Part shown: in pieces, positions 16,825 to 25,398 of the stretch | How the letters are laid out: each line of letters starts with the position of its first letter | Numbering within the stretch: position 1 is the stretch's first letter | Source of the DNA: Planctomycetota bacterium | Lineage (GTDB): Bacteria > Planctomycetota > Phycisphaerae > Phycisphaerales > UBA1924 | NCBI GenBank assembly: GCA_018968885.1 | Contig: JAGWZK010000026.1 | Location: 1 to 36,573 of the forward strand | DNA: 36,573 bases | Direction of reading: 5' to 3' | Notes under the pieces: generated by a model | Database searches by the model: none | What the model saw: the letters and a program-made list of their open reading frames with translations, nothing else | Told to the model about the DNA's origin: nothing | Translations under genes and position numbers: made by a program

Positions 16825-17763
16825 CTACCGCTTGAGCAGTCCCACCACTTCACTGCGATTCGGCAGCGACGTGATCGCGCCGCGTTTTGTGCACGCAAGC
16901 GCACCTGCCGCCATCCCCCACCGCATCAGGTCACGCAGAACAGTTTCATCCAAGGGTGTTCCCGAGACTCGTGCCGCCGCCCATCTCGCTGCAAACGCGC
17001 CCACGAACGCATCACCCGCCCCCACTGTGTCGATAATCGGCACACCCGGGTCAATCGCAGGTAATGCACCTTCGCTCCCCTTGTGCCACCAGCGCACCCC
17101 TTGGGCACCCAGCGTCGTCACAATCAGCTCTGGCCCGAGTGCATGTGGTCGCGCACCCTTTGCAAAGAGAGCCGCTTCCTCAACCTCATTCACGATCAGC
17201 ACTTCGCATCCAGAAACCAAAGAGATAACCGCTTCGACGTCGGCGGGCGACGGAGCCAGATTCATCATCACCGGCGTGCCGCACGCCGCCGCAACATCCA
17301 CGGCTGCGCGATTTGCCTCCAGTGAGATCTCGGCCTGCAGCACCACCACGTCCGCGCTGCGAATCTCCGCGCTCGCGCTCCGTACATGTTCCGCGCCAAA
17401 GTCCATGTTCGCACCTGGGATCACAATAATCGAGTTCTCTCCCGTCGCCGCAACGCACACAATCGCCGCACCCGTGGGGGCAAGAAGGCGGGCCACACGA
17501 TGAGCATCCACCCCGTGCGATTGGAACATCGATTCCACAACCCGCCCCGAGTCATCATTACCCACGGCACCGACAAACCACGTTTTCGCCCCCATCATGG
17601 CGGCCGCGACGGCCTGATTGGCTCCCTTACCGCCCGGGGTGTGCACTTGTGCCGACCCCAGCACCGTCTCGCCGGGCTTGGGCAAGGTGGGTGTGGAAAC
17701 AAAAGTGTCCACATTGACAGAGCCCACGATGCACACTCGGGGCGCAGATTCGGTCGCTGGCAT
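16825..17763 (-). CDS. rbsK: Ribokinase
   Basis: 312 residues, typical of the PfkB sugar kinase family. It would phosphorylate ribose (or a related pentose) with ATP. The N-terminus VCIVGSVNVDTFVSTPTLPKPGET and the loop TPGGKGANQAVAAAMMGA are ribokinase signatures. NEVEEAALFAKG matches signature positions in the middle, and IIDTVGAGDAFVGAFAAR holds the anion hole and catalytic Asp. Other PfkB sugar kinases cannot be fully excluded. It starts 31 bases after the greA stop on the same strand, so the two are probably co-transcribed. No ribose transporter or regulator is nearby. Confidence 0.87.
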   Translation of the reverse strand: MPATESAPRVCIVGSVNVDTFVSTPTLPKPGETVLGSAQVHTPGGKGANQAVAAAMMGAKTWFVGAVGNDDSGRVVESMFQSHGVDAHRVARLLAPTGAAIVCVAATGENSIIVIPGANMDFGAEHVRSASAEIRSADVVVLQAEISLEANRAAVDVAAACGTPVMMNLAPSPADVEAVISLVSGCEVLIVNEVEEAALFAKGARPHALGPELIVTTLGAQGVRWWHKGSEGALPAIDPGVPIIDTVGAGDAFVGAFAARWAAARVSGTPLDETVLRDLMRWGMAAGALACTKRGAITSLPNRSEVVGLLKR

Positions 17764-17794
17764 AGGCCCAGCATACCGAAAACACCAATTGCGA

Positions 17795-18271
17795 TCAGAG
17801 GATTTCGATGATCTTGAATTGCTTCACGCCCCGCGGGGCATTGACGCGGATTGTGCTGCCAACGCGCGACTTGAGCAGTGACTCACCCATGGGGCTCGAC
17901 GCCGTGACCTCGATGTGCTCGCTCAACGGATCGTTGCTGGCTTCGCCGACCAGCTTGTAGGAATCCACATCGCCGGTGCCGACTTCTTCGAGCTTGACCA
18001 CTGCGCCAAGAAAGACCACACCGTCAGCTTTGGCCATCTCCATCTGCTGCTCATCCACCACCTGAGCGGTGGCGAGGCGTTGCTGCAGGCGCTTGATCTC
18101 CGCCTCTTCCATCCCCTGCTGCTCACGCGCGGCGTGGTAGTCCCCATTCTCCTTGAGGTCTCCTAGCGCGCGGGCCTCGGCGATGCGATTGGTCACGACC
18201 GGACGGTTGGCGATCAAGCCCGCAAGACGGGATTCAAGAAGTTGCTTTTCAGAAGGAGTGATGACGTCCAT
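17795..18271 (-). CDS. greA: Transcription elongation factor GreA
   Basis: 158 residues, the normal size. GreA enters the RNA polymerase secondary channel and stimulates cleavage of backtracked transcripts. The N-terminal coiled coil (about 5-75) contains the acidic tip LGDLKENGDYHAAREQQ, with the Asp-Leu-x-Glu-Asn catalytic motif. The C-terminal FKBP-like domain contains YKLVGEASNDPLSEHIEVTASSPMGESLLKSRVGSTIRV. The ATG at 18271 is chosen because MDVITPSEKQLL aligns with the family start and GGAG precedes it; the open frame extends further upstream without GreA character. The 233 bases upstream hold no gene. Confidence 0.94.
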   Translation of the reverse strand: MDVITPSEKQLLESRLAGLIANRPVVTNRIAEARALGDLKENGDYHAAREQQGMEEAEIKRLQQRLATAQVVDEQQMEMAKADGVVFLGAVVKLEEVGTGDVDSYKLVGEASNDPLSEHIEVTASSPMGESLLKSRVGSTIRVNAPRGVKQFKIIEIL

Positions 18272-18504
18272 GTGCGCTCCGAGTGCTGGCTTGAAGGGGA
18301 CCTGTCTGTGAACCCAACCGTGACGAGAGAGTGTGACACGCCCAAGCCGAACCGATCGGCCAAGGTGGCAGCCAACGTGAAAGTTGTCCGCGCGAAGGAC
18401 CCTGAGGCGGACCCAGTGGGCCGGTGGCGGCACACTTCGCGAACCGATGAACGTAGGCCCCGAGATGAACCAAGGCGACCAGAGCCCGGCACTTTTGTTA
18501 GGGT

Positions 18505-19362
18505 TCAGGTAGGGATTGACTTGGAATTGACCTCGGCACCGCGTGCCGTGGCCATGCGGTAGAGAAACCCGGTCAGAAACAGCCCTGTCGCTCCGCCCCC
18601 TAGCCAGCGCAAGGCCGACCAATGCGCTGGCAGCACCGAGGCGGAGGACCCGGCCCAGAAGCGATCGGCGGTGAGCTCAAAGACCCCGGTCAATGGCGAC
18701 AAGGCCAACAAAGGCCGCACACTCGCTGCCTCTGAGATTGCTTCGGCAGGATCAACACTTCCCGGCACCATCATCAGCATCAAAGGCGCGAACAGCGACA
18801 GCAGGATGATGACCAGCATCCAGATGGCGCGGCTGGCTCTTGGCGGCGTGTCGATGGGTGAACGTGTCGCCTCAGTGGCAAAGGCAAAGACCAACACCGC
18901 GCCGACCAGAAGCGACCAGAGCATGAGCAACAGCGACACCGAAGCGATCACCGGCACGGGCCAATACGCCAGCAGCACCTGAGGCCAGATCACGATCTGC
19001 GCTGGCACACACAGCACCACCCAATCCAGCAGAATCGAGGGGATGATGTGACGCGGCCGAATCTGCGAGAGTCGAAACGACGGCCAGAGAAATGCCGGAC
19101 CGCAGAGCAGGAGCAGAAGCAGGATGCGAGTGATGGGCCTAGCTTCATCAGGATCGACAATGCCGCGCGGCCCGATGGAAAGGAACGTGACGGCGGTGAT
19201 GAGCATGAGCCAACCGATCCACAGCAGCATGAAGATGCGTGGCTCGCCGCGGCGGTGAGCCCACGGATCAGATGGCGGTGGCGGAGGCCAGATGAATTCG
19301 GAGTCGGCAGACTCGTCTGCTCTCGACTCGGCTGAGCTTGAATTGCTGGGCTCAATCTGCAT
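18505..19362 (-). CDS. Multi-helix membrane protein next to ABC-2 exporter
   Basis: 285 residues. A Ser-rich acidic N-terminal tail and a proline run (WPPPPPSDPW) precede about six hydrophobic helices from residue 44 to the end. No family is recognised. It starts 42 bases after the stop of the ABC-2 permease and is on the same strand. It is therefore probably part of that transport unit, perhaps an accessory membrane component; this is inference from position. No ribosome binding site is clear before the ATG at 19362. Promoter and terminator are not visible. Confidence 0.65.
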   Translation of the reverse strand: MQIEPSNSSSAESRADESADSEFIWPPPPPSDPWAHRRGEPRIFMLLWIGWLMLITAVTFLSIGPRGIVDPDEARPITRILLLLLLCGPAFLWPSFRLSQIRPRHIIPSILLDWVVLCVPAQIVIWPQVLLAYWPVPVIASVSLLLMLWSLLVGAVLVFAFATEATRSPIDTPPRASRAIWMLVIILLSLFAPLMLMMVPGSVDPAEAISEAASVRPLLALSPLTGVFELTADRFWAGSSASVLPAHWSALRWLGGGATGLFLTGFLYRMATARGAEVNSKSIPT

Positions 19363-19404
19363 GCGTGAGAGAGTAGAGTGCAGCGACCGAAGGAACGGGA
19401 GAAT

Positions 19405-20739
19405 TTACATCAACCGCCTCTGCTGAAAAAGGGTCCAGCCAATCGCGGCACAGACCGCTCCCATGCCCAGCAAGACGCCGCAGGGAAGAAGCATTTCGGT
19501 TGGTGAATAGCCACGCCAGACTGCACCCTCGATGGCCAGAACGGCCCATTTGAAGGGTGAGGCGCTGCTGGCGGTCTGCATCCAGCCGGGCATGAAGGCC
19601 AGGGGAATCGAGCCGCCTCCGAACATGGCCAATAGCAGGAGCGCAGCGCGGGAGAGGCCGCCGCCGCCACCTTCGGTGGGGCTGATGACACTGAGGAGGA
19701 CCATGAGACCAACGAACCCGAGTGCCGCGCAGGTCATGGCGATGATGAGAAGCGGCCAGGATTGCGGCATAGCGCGGATGATCATCACGCCGATGAGCGC
19801 GGCCTGTGCGAGGAATGCCGTGACGAAACACGCGGCGGCTTTGCCAAGCAGAATCTGTCCCTTCGAGATCGGTGCGGTGGTGAGGCGCATCAGCGTGCCA
19901 TGGGTGCGCTCGGTGACCAGAGAAGTTGAGAATGCCATCACGGCACCCATCAGGGCCCAAGTGACCGCGCTTGGGAAGGTGATGTGGAACGAGTGCCGCG
20001 GACTCTTGGAGTCATCTTTGGCTGCGGTCTGCAGGTCAATCTTGATGGGAGAGAATCCGCCACCGGATTCCGTGGAGGGCGCGAGTGGGTTGGATGGTGC
20101 GTTCGCTGAAGAGTCGGTTGCAAGTGTCTCAACGGAATTGAGGAGCACATTGAGGGCAGCGCGGCGGACGGGATCGAGGTCTTTGGACTCCAAAAGAGCA
20201 CGACGAGCATCAGCCGTGGTGGATTTCACCGATGCGGGATCAGTGAAGCTGGTCATGAGATTGCGAAAAGCGAGTTCCTGTAATCGTCCAAGGAGCAGAC
20301 CCGAAGTGGCCTGACGAGAAGGGTCGATGACACCTTCGATGGTGGGCGTCTGACCACGGAAGAGGGATGAGGATGAGGCCTCAAAGCCCTTGGGCAGGAC
20401 GATGCAAGCGGTGAGCTTGCCTTTGCGCACTGCGGTGAAACCGGCATCGCGCGAGGGGTTGAGTATGACCTTGATCCCTTCGGTGGATTGCAGTTGCGTG
20501 ACAAAGGCCTGAGAGCGGGCCGTCTGATCTTCATCGACGACTCCGAGAGATATTCCCGGGGGCGCGGGGTTGTTGAAAACCAGCCCGAAGAAAAGCCCGA
20601 GGATGATGGGGAAGAAGAAGGTGAAGAAGAAATTGACGCGATCGCGCAGGAGCAGAAGCAGGTCTTTACGCAACAGCGCGATCACGGGAACGATCAGCGA
20701 TCGCGTGCGAGGAGAAGTTGGCGGTGCGTCGGTTGGCAT
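19405..20739 (-). CDS. ABC-2 type transporter permease
   Basis: 444 residues. One hydrophobic helix follows the amphipathic RKDLLLLLRDRVNFFF, then a large extracytoplasmic loop (about residues 50-260), then five helices toward the C-terminus. This is the layout of ABC-2 permeases of the NatB/YhgE/drug-export type. FSTSLVTERTHGTLMRLTTAPISKGQILLGK matches the conserved coupling region. The ATG at 20739 is preferred; a TTG at 20757 would overlap the ATPase stop. It pairs with the ATPase gene immediately upstream and would export a lipid, drug or polymer, or possibly sodium; the substrate is unknown. Two Gly-rich stretches in the last third are low-complexity but in frame. Confidence 0.85.
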   Translation of the reverse strand: MPTDAPPTSPRTRSLIVPVIALLRKDLLLLLRDRVNFFFTFFFPIILGLFFGLVFNNPAPPGISLGVVDEDQTARSQAFVTQLQSTEGIKVILNPSRDAGFTAVRKGKLTACIVLPKGFEASSSSLFRGQTPTIEGVIDPSRQATSGLLLGRLQELAFRNLMTSFTDPASVKSTTADARRALLESKDLDPVRRAALNVLLNSVETLATDSSANAPSNPLAPSTESGGGFSPIKIDLQTAAKDDSKSPRHSFHITFPSAVTWALMGAVMAFSTSLVTERTHGTLMRLTTAPISKGQILLGKAAACFVTAFLAQAALIGVMIIRAMPQSWPLLIIAMTCAALGFVGLMVLLSVISPTEGGGGGLSRAALLLLAMFGGGSIPLAFMPGWMQTASSASPFKWAVLAIEGAVWRGYSPTEMLLPCGVLLGMGAVCAAIGWTLFQQRRLM

Positions 20740-20753
20740 TTGGCGATACGAGT

Positions 20754-21608
20754 TCAATCGCGAAGTGAGCGGCCGGTGAGGTTGAGGAAAACCGATTCGA
20801 GATCAGGACGTTCGATGCGAACCTCCTGAACTGCTTGCACATCGCCACGGGCCAGAATCGCGGCGATCTCCTTGACGGGATCGGCGGTCTGCACGCGAGA
20901 CTCGCCGGAAGCCGTTATGGACGTGACCACGCTGTGGCCACCATGGGCGGAGATCAGGCGATCCACCGAATCCAGGGCGAGGAGGCGGCCTTTATCCATG
21001 ATGGCCACGCGATCGCAAAGCCGTTGGGCTTCCTCCATGTAGTGGGTGGTGTAGACGATGGTGGTGCCGCGAGATTTGAGCTCGCGGACCAGATCAAGAA
21101 TGCTGTTGCGGCTCTGAGGATCGACACCGGCGGTAGGTTCATCGAGAAGGAGCAAGGGTGGCTCATGCAATAGCGCGGCAGCCAGATTGAGCCGACGCTT
21201 CATGCCGCCGGAAAAGCCCTGGACGCGATCGTCGCGGCGGGGCGTAAGCCCGACAAGATCCAGCGTGGCACTGACGCGAGCGCGGCGGAGATCAGCGGGC
21301 ATGGAATACAGCCCGGCGAAGAAAGAAAGGTTTTCTTCGGCACTCAGGTCGTCGTAAAGAGCCAGGGCCTGAGGGGCGACGCCGAGGTGGTGCCGGAGGG
21401 CGGGGTCGGCGGGGCTGCCGCGGTTGGCGAGGGAAACGGTGCCACTATCGGGAGTGACGAGACCGATGGCCATTCCGATGGTGGTGGTCTTGCCTGCGCC
21501 GTTGGGGCCGAGAAGACCGAGGACTTCGCCAGTGCGCACGGACAGCGTGAGACCATCTACGGCGAGAGTTGATCCGAAGGACTTGCGAAGGTCGCGCAGT
21601 TCGAGCAC
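20754..21608 (-). CDS. ABC-2 exporter ATP-binding protein
   Basis: 284 residues. Walker A is GPNGAGKTT, the signature is FSGGMKRRLNLAAALL (the variant FSGGM usual in NatA/CcmA-type exporters), Walker B LLLLDEPTAGVDPQSR, and the switch His is in VYTTHYMEEAQRL. The C-terminal extension (about 235-284) with RPDLESVFLNLTGRSLRD is typical of drug and lipid exporters. It energises the permease encoded directly downstream. The start at 21608 diverges from kdsA (63 bases between starts), so both may share a control region. Cytoplasmic side of the inner membrane. Confidence 0.9.
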   Translation of the reverse strand: MLELRDLRKSFGSTLAVDGLTLSVRTGEVLGLLGPNGAGKTTTIGMAIGLVTPDSGTVSLANRGSPADPALRHHLGVAPQALALYDDLSAEENLSFFAGLYSMPADLRRARVSATLDLVGLTPRRDDRVQGFSGGMKRRLNLAAALLHEPPLLLLDEPTAGVDPQSRNSILDLVRELKSRGTTIVYTTHYMEEAQRLCDRVAIMDKGRLLALDSVDRLISAHGGHSVVTSITASGESRVQTADPVKEIAAILARGDVQAVQEVRIERPDLESVFLNLTGRSLRD

Positions 21609-21671
21609 GGGCGGAGTGTACGGGAGAGGAAGCTCTGCGGGAGGGGAAGGTGTGCAGCACTATCATGGGGC

Positions 21672-22526
21672 ATGACGAATGCGAGCAGAGTGTGCAGTGT
21701 GGGCAAGGTGAAGATCGGAAGTGGACAGCCGCTGGCGATCATCGCGGGGCCGTGCGTGTTTGAATCGCTGGAGTTGGGGCAGCTCATCGGGCGACGCATG
21801 AAAGATGCGTGCGACAAGGCCGGACTGCCGTACATCTTTAAGGCGAGCTTTGACAAGGCCAATCGCTCCAGCATTCGGTCATATAGAGGGCCAGGGCTGG
21901 AGACGGGGTTGAAGTGGTTTGAGATTGTGAAGAAGGAACTGGGTGTTTCTGCGACAACGGACATTCACGAACCCGGGCAGGCGATGGCGGTGAGTGAAGT
22001 GATCGATCTGATCCAAATTCCGGCGTTTCTGTGCCGCCAGACGGATCTGCTGCTCTCGGCGGGCGAAGCGGCTGCCAAATATGGGCGGGGAGTCAATGCC
22101 AAGAAGGGGCAATTCATGGCGCCGGCAGAGATGTCGGGCGTGGTGAAGAAACTGGCGGAGGCGGGGTGCACGAACGTGATGCTGACGGAACGGGGAACCT
22201 TCTTTGGCTATCACCGATTGGTGAATGATTTTCTGGGGCTTGGCGACTTGTTGCAGTTGAAAGTGGAGGGTGGCGCGGCCCCGGTGTGCTTTGACTGCAC
22301 GCACAGCACGCAGTTGCCGGGAAGTGGAGAGACCACCGGAGGGAGACCCGAGCATGCCCCACTGCTGGCTCGCGCGGCGGTTGCTGCAGGTGTTCAGGCG
22401 TTGTTCATCGAGTGCCATCCTGACCCCCGGAATGCCAAGAGTGATGCCAGCACCATGCTGTCATTGGAAGAAGCAGAACGTGTGATCGCGGATGTGGCGA
22501 AGATTCGTGCGGCACTCTCGCTATGA
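21672..22526 (+). CDS. kdsA: 3-deoxy-D-manno-octulosonate 8-phosphate synthase KdsA
   Basis: 284 residues. It condenses phosphoenolpyruvate with arabinose 5-phosphate to KDO-8-phosphate, an early step to lipopolysaccharide. Signatures are IIAGPCVFES, FKASFDKANRSS, ATTDIHEP, LCRQTDLL, KKGQFMAP and FDCTHSTQLPG. Cys28 in AGPC marks the metal-dependent class II type (as in Aquifex), rather than the E. coli type with Asn at this place. The matching His (THS), Glu (FIECHPD) and Asp (NAKSDAST) ligands are also present. The start at 21672 follows a GGGAGGGGAAGG-rich region. Neighbouring kds genes are not in the window. Confidence 0.94.
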   Translation: MTNASRVCSVGKVKIGSGQPLAIIAGPCVFESLELGQLIGRRMKDACDKAGLPYIFKASFDKANRSSIRSYRGPGLETGLKWFEIVKKELGVSATTDIHEPGQAMAVSEVIDLIQIPAFLCRQTDLLLSAGEAAAKYGRGVNAKKGQFMAPAEMSGVVKKLAEAGCTNVMLTERGTFFGYHRLVNDFLGLGDLLQLKVEGGAAPVCFDCTHSTQLPGSGETTGGRPEHAPLLARAAVAAGVQALFIECHPDPRNAKSDASTMLSLEEAERVIADVAKIRAALSL

Positions 22527-22534
22527 GCAGCGAA

Positions 22535-23458
22535 TCAGCGAGTAGGTGTATTTGGAGCGGTTGAAGGTTTTTCTGCTGTTTTGGGAACAGGTTTGGAATT
22601 GGGCTTCACACCCGGGCGTGATGTGTCTTTGGCTGGCATGGCAGGCAGTTCAACGCTGCCGGGGCTGAATTTTCCTTTGAGTGAGCCGGTGAGATCTGTG
22701 CTGGCGAGCCACTGGGTGGTGAGACCGACGCGGTGCACGCTGCCGCTGCCTTCGGGAAGTTCTTCGATGAGTGTCGAGGCGTCGCGGCCATTTTCATCTC
22801 CCTTGCCCCACCACAGACAGTCGATGGATTCTCTGACGCCGGGGGCAAAGAGCTGAATGCAGTCGCCTTCGTTGTTGAGCGCGATGAAGCGTGACTCTGC
22901 GCCTGCAGAAAAGATGTAGGCATTCTGAAATTTGGCCACGCGTGAACCTGCTTTAGCCTTGTCACCGACGGGTTGAGCCCACTTCTGCTCGTATCCATTG
23001 AAAAGGAGCGCGACCTCGCCGGGTTGCAGGACCAGATCAGGAAACGTGAACTCGAGTTGCGGCCTGAGGACCTTGGCTTTCTTGGGTTTTTTGCCATCTG
23101 GGCCAGGCTTGGCGGCGGGGTCGTCTTCATACTTGACCTCGCGCGAGTCGGTGATGGTGTAACCCTTGATATTGATGGCTTTGTCGTGCGGATTGACAAG
23201 TTCGATGAATTCATCACCGGTCGCCGACCGTGCGCCGTCGCCGTTGGCATCGCCATCGGAACCAGTGGGAACGGCGAAAAGGACTTCTGTGATCAGCGGA
23301 TGCGGGTAGGCAATGGAGACATTGGGCGCAGGTTTGTCGGCCTGCGGAATCGGAGTCGATTTGGATTTGGAATTTGGGTTGGGCGTGGTTGCTGGCTGCG
23401 CTATCAGCGATGACGCGAGCGTAACGGTGAGTGTGGCGGCGGCAAGATGAGTGAGCAT
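22535..23458 (-). CDS. Secreted lamin-tail-domain protein
   Basis: 307 residues from the ATG at 23458, which has GGAG eight bases before it; a GTG nine bases upstream is less likely. A signal peptide (LAAATLTVTLASSLIAQ) and a Pro/Ser linker precede a lamin tail domain (about 50-260). Its pattern ITEVLFAVPTGSDGDANGDG, DEFIELVNPHDKAINIKGYTITDSR, LVLQPGEVALLFN is clear, with a long insertion (residues about 110-135) rich in Lys and Pro. The C-terminus is a Pro/Thr/Lys-rich disordered tail. Such domains occur in secreted planctomycete proteins, sometimes with nucleases; no second catalytic domain is visible. It is convergent with kdsA, nine bases apart. Confidence 0.82.
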   Translation of the reverse strand: MLTHLAAATLTVTLASSLIAQPATTPNPNSKSKSTPIPQADKPAPNVSIAYPHPLITEVLFAVPTGSDGDANGDGARSATGDEFIELVNPHDKAINIKGYTITDSREVKYEDDPAAKPGPDGKKPKKAKVLRPQLEFTFPDLVLQPGEVALLFNGYEQKWAQPVGDKAKAGSRVAKFQNAYIFSAGAESRFIALNNEGDCIQLFAPGVRESIDCLWWGKGDENGRDASTLIEELPEGSGSVHRVGLTTQWLASTDLTGSLKGKFSPGSVELPAMPAKDTSRPGVKPNSKPVPKTAEKPSTAPNTPTR

Positions 23459-23546
23459 GGGGTGCACTCCGAAGTGAGCAGAAGTGTATCAGAAGGTCAT
23501 CGCGGGTTGGCACTGCGGTTTGGAATGACTCGGAACCGCAGCGAAC

Positions 23547-24380
23547 TCACGAGACAAGATCGGCATGAACCCAGATTTCGCCACTGACGGCCTGGCCGGG
23601 TTGGGGACGCCATGTGCCGAGTGTTGCAGCACTGATACAGAGAGGGAGGGTGAGACGACGACCTTCGCAGCGCGTCCAATCCAAGTGGAGTTCGAGAAAT
23701 TCGGCACCCAAAAACTCAAAGGATCGAACCGAAACCACATCGGTGTGAAATCGCCAGACATCGGGGGCATCCGGACGAGAGTCAAATGCAGCCAGATGCG
23801 TCAAATCGAGTTCGAGTCCAAGTTTGGCTTTGGGGGGCAGCGCCCGCAAGCGCGTGGAGGCACCGCGAAAGAGCGGCGAAGAAACGTCTTCGACCACGGG
23901 GCGGGCGATGCCGATGACGCGACGTTCGGCGGGCATCAAAGAAAGCCCAAGCGAATGCAGCCGCACACGCGCGGTGTCGGCGGCAAGATACTTGCGACAG
24001 GACGCGATGTAATCTGAAGCGAAGAACTCGACAGCAGTACCGCATGGGAGGGCCGCACGGACGATGGCCTCAGCCCGATTGCGCGCGGGAGAGAGTTCGC
24101 CGATGTGCAGATCGATTTCCGAACCCATGGCTGCGGATGGGAACGAGGTGAGATATCGCCAGTCATCACCCTGATCGATGAAGAGGACATTTTCGCGGAA
24201 GTGATCGCGCTCGCGACGCATGTGGACAACTTCGCGGACAGGGCCGGGCGCATCACCAGGTTGGCGACGCAGCGTGCGGCGTGAGAGGACGTAACCCTGA
24301 GCCATGCAGCCGCTGATCGCCGCGGACATGACGGGACCGACGGCATCTTCGAGCACAGACCACTTTTCGGCATGAGACAT
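23547..24380 (-). CDS. Hypothetical protein
   Basis: 277 residues. The start at 24380 has a near-perfect ribosome binding site GGAGG in front, which decides against the longer frame reaching 24500. There is no signal peptide and no membrane helix. The chain is rich in Arg, Ala and Leu with repeated beta-type segments (RRVIGIARPVVEDV; LGLELDLTHLAAF; GEIWVHADLVS). No family was recognised; a PilZ-like or two-domain beta-barrel fold is conceivable but not supported by motifs. The 300 bases upstream carry two palindromes that look like operator sites, so it may be a regulated gene. Confidence 0.7.
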   Translation of the reverse strand: MSHAEKWSVLEDAVGPVMSAAISGCMAQGYVLSRRTLRRQPGDAPGPVREVVHMRRERDHFRENVLFIDQGDDWRYLTSFPSAAMGSEIDLHIGELSPARNRAEAIVRAALPCGTAVEFFASDYIASCRKYLAADTARVRLHSLGLSLMPAERRVIGIARPVVEDVSSPLFRGASTRLRALPPKAKLGLELDLTHLAAFDSRPDAPDVWRFHTDVVSVRSFEFLGAEFLELHLDWTRCEGRRLTLPLCISAATLGTWRPQPGQAVSGEIWVHADLVS

Positions 24381-24460
24381 GGCAACCTCCTGACGCGACC
24401 GGGTTGGGCGTCGATGGACGTTACCGCAGCGAGTGGATCGAACCAATCCAGTAAAAACGT

Positions 24461-24515
24461 CAACCTGACACACAGTTGTCAGGTTGTGGGTGCAGAACAT
24501 GACAGACAGTTGTCA
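24461..24515. promoter_or_regulatory. Two palindromic operator-like sites
   Basis: Two almost identical 16-base palindromes, TGACACACAGTTGTCA (24466-24481) and TGACAGACAGTTGTCA (24500-24515), have centres 34 bases apart. The first is extended by CAACC/GGTTG flanks (24461-24486), and GGTTG also follows the second. They lie between the divergent genes starting at 24380 and 24680. The arrangement suggests cooperative binding of a dimeric repressor. Confidence 0.55.
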
Positions 24516-24679
24516 GGTTGGGCGGGTCCATGATCCGTGGCGGGCGGTTATCAGATGTTGCAAGGGGGCTGCGGATTTCTGCATGGCAGGGGGAGCAACC
24601 AAAGTGCATCACCCATTTGGAAACGTGCGGCGGCCCGAGATGGCGAGTACGAGGCGCACTCGATTGATACCATCCAGGT

Positions 24680-25342
24680 ATGAACAACTCATGGAATCGA
24701 GATGGATTGTTGGCGGTGATTTTGGCATGCTCAGCGTGGACCGGAATCGGTGGGTGCGAAAAGGCACCGCCGCCGAGCTCGACACCGACCCAAACTCCCC
24801 CCACTGCTCGTACCGCTCCAACGACCGAGGCGCCAAAGGCCGCGCCGACACCCGCCAGCACCCCGGCAGATACCTCCAAGGTTGAAACGCCCTCTGCCCC
24901 GGTTGGTTCATCCGAGAAGACTGCTGGGCCGTGGAAAGTGCCAACAGGTTGGACGCTGGATCCAACACCAAAGCCAATGCGTGTGGCGACGTATATGGCA
25001 CCAACCAAGAATGGAAAGCTTGAAGTCGCAGTCACCAAGTTTCCGGGGCGTGTGGGTGGCGAATTGGCAAACATCAACAGATGGCGAGGCCAGATGGGCG
25101 TGCCGACGATCGATGCCACCGGGCTCGAAGCGACGATCCAGCGGTTCAGCACGCCGGGATTTGATGGATATGAGACACGTATTGAATCCGACAAGGGCGT
25201 GATGCTGGCCTCGGCGGTATTCGAGCAAGCCAGCGATCAGACATGGTTTGTGCGGGTGACGGCCAAGGACGCGGCGGAAGCGGATGAGATTCAGGCCGCG
25301 GTGTTCGGGATGGGGAGGTCGGTACTGGATGGGAAGAAGTAG
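24680..25342 (+). CDS. Lipoprotein with Pro/Thr-rich linker
   Basis: 220 residues. The signal peptide ends in the lipobox GIGGC (Cys at about residue 26), so the protein should be lipid-anchored. Residues about 30-80 are a Pro/Thr/Ala-rich linker, followed by a compact domain (about 85-215). The pattern there, GPWKVPTGWTLDPTPKPMRVATYM, then EVAVTKFPGRVGGELANINRWRGQMG, is common in planctomycete lipoproteins of unknown role. The start at 24680 has CCAGG upstream, a weak site. It lies downstream of the twin palindromes and 56 bases before the FkbM gene. Confidence 0.75.
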   Translation: MNNSWNRDGLLAVILACSAWTGIGGCEKAPPPSSTPTQTPPTARTAPTTEAPKAAPTPASTPADTSKVETPSAPVGSSEKTAGPWKVPTGWTLDPTPKPMRVATYMAPTKNGKLEVAVTKFPGRVGGELANINRWRGQMGVPTIDATGLEATIQRFSTPGFDGYETRIESDKGVMLASAVFEQASDQTWFVRVTAKDAAEADEIQAAVFGMGRSVLDGKK

Positions 25343-25398
25343 AGGGTTGCTTCGTACACTCGCAACGATGCGCGGATTGACGTGCGGTACGATCGGCG

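Noticed and set aside
18272..18504. N-terminal extension of GreA into the upstream open frame
   Set aside because: The upstream residues have no GreA similarity, and the ATG at 18271 gives the canonical start with a ribosome binding site.
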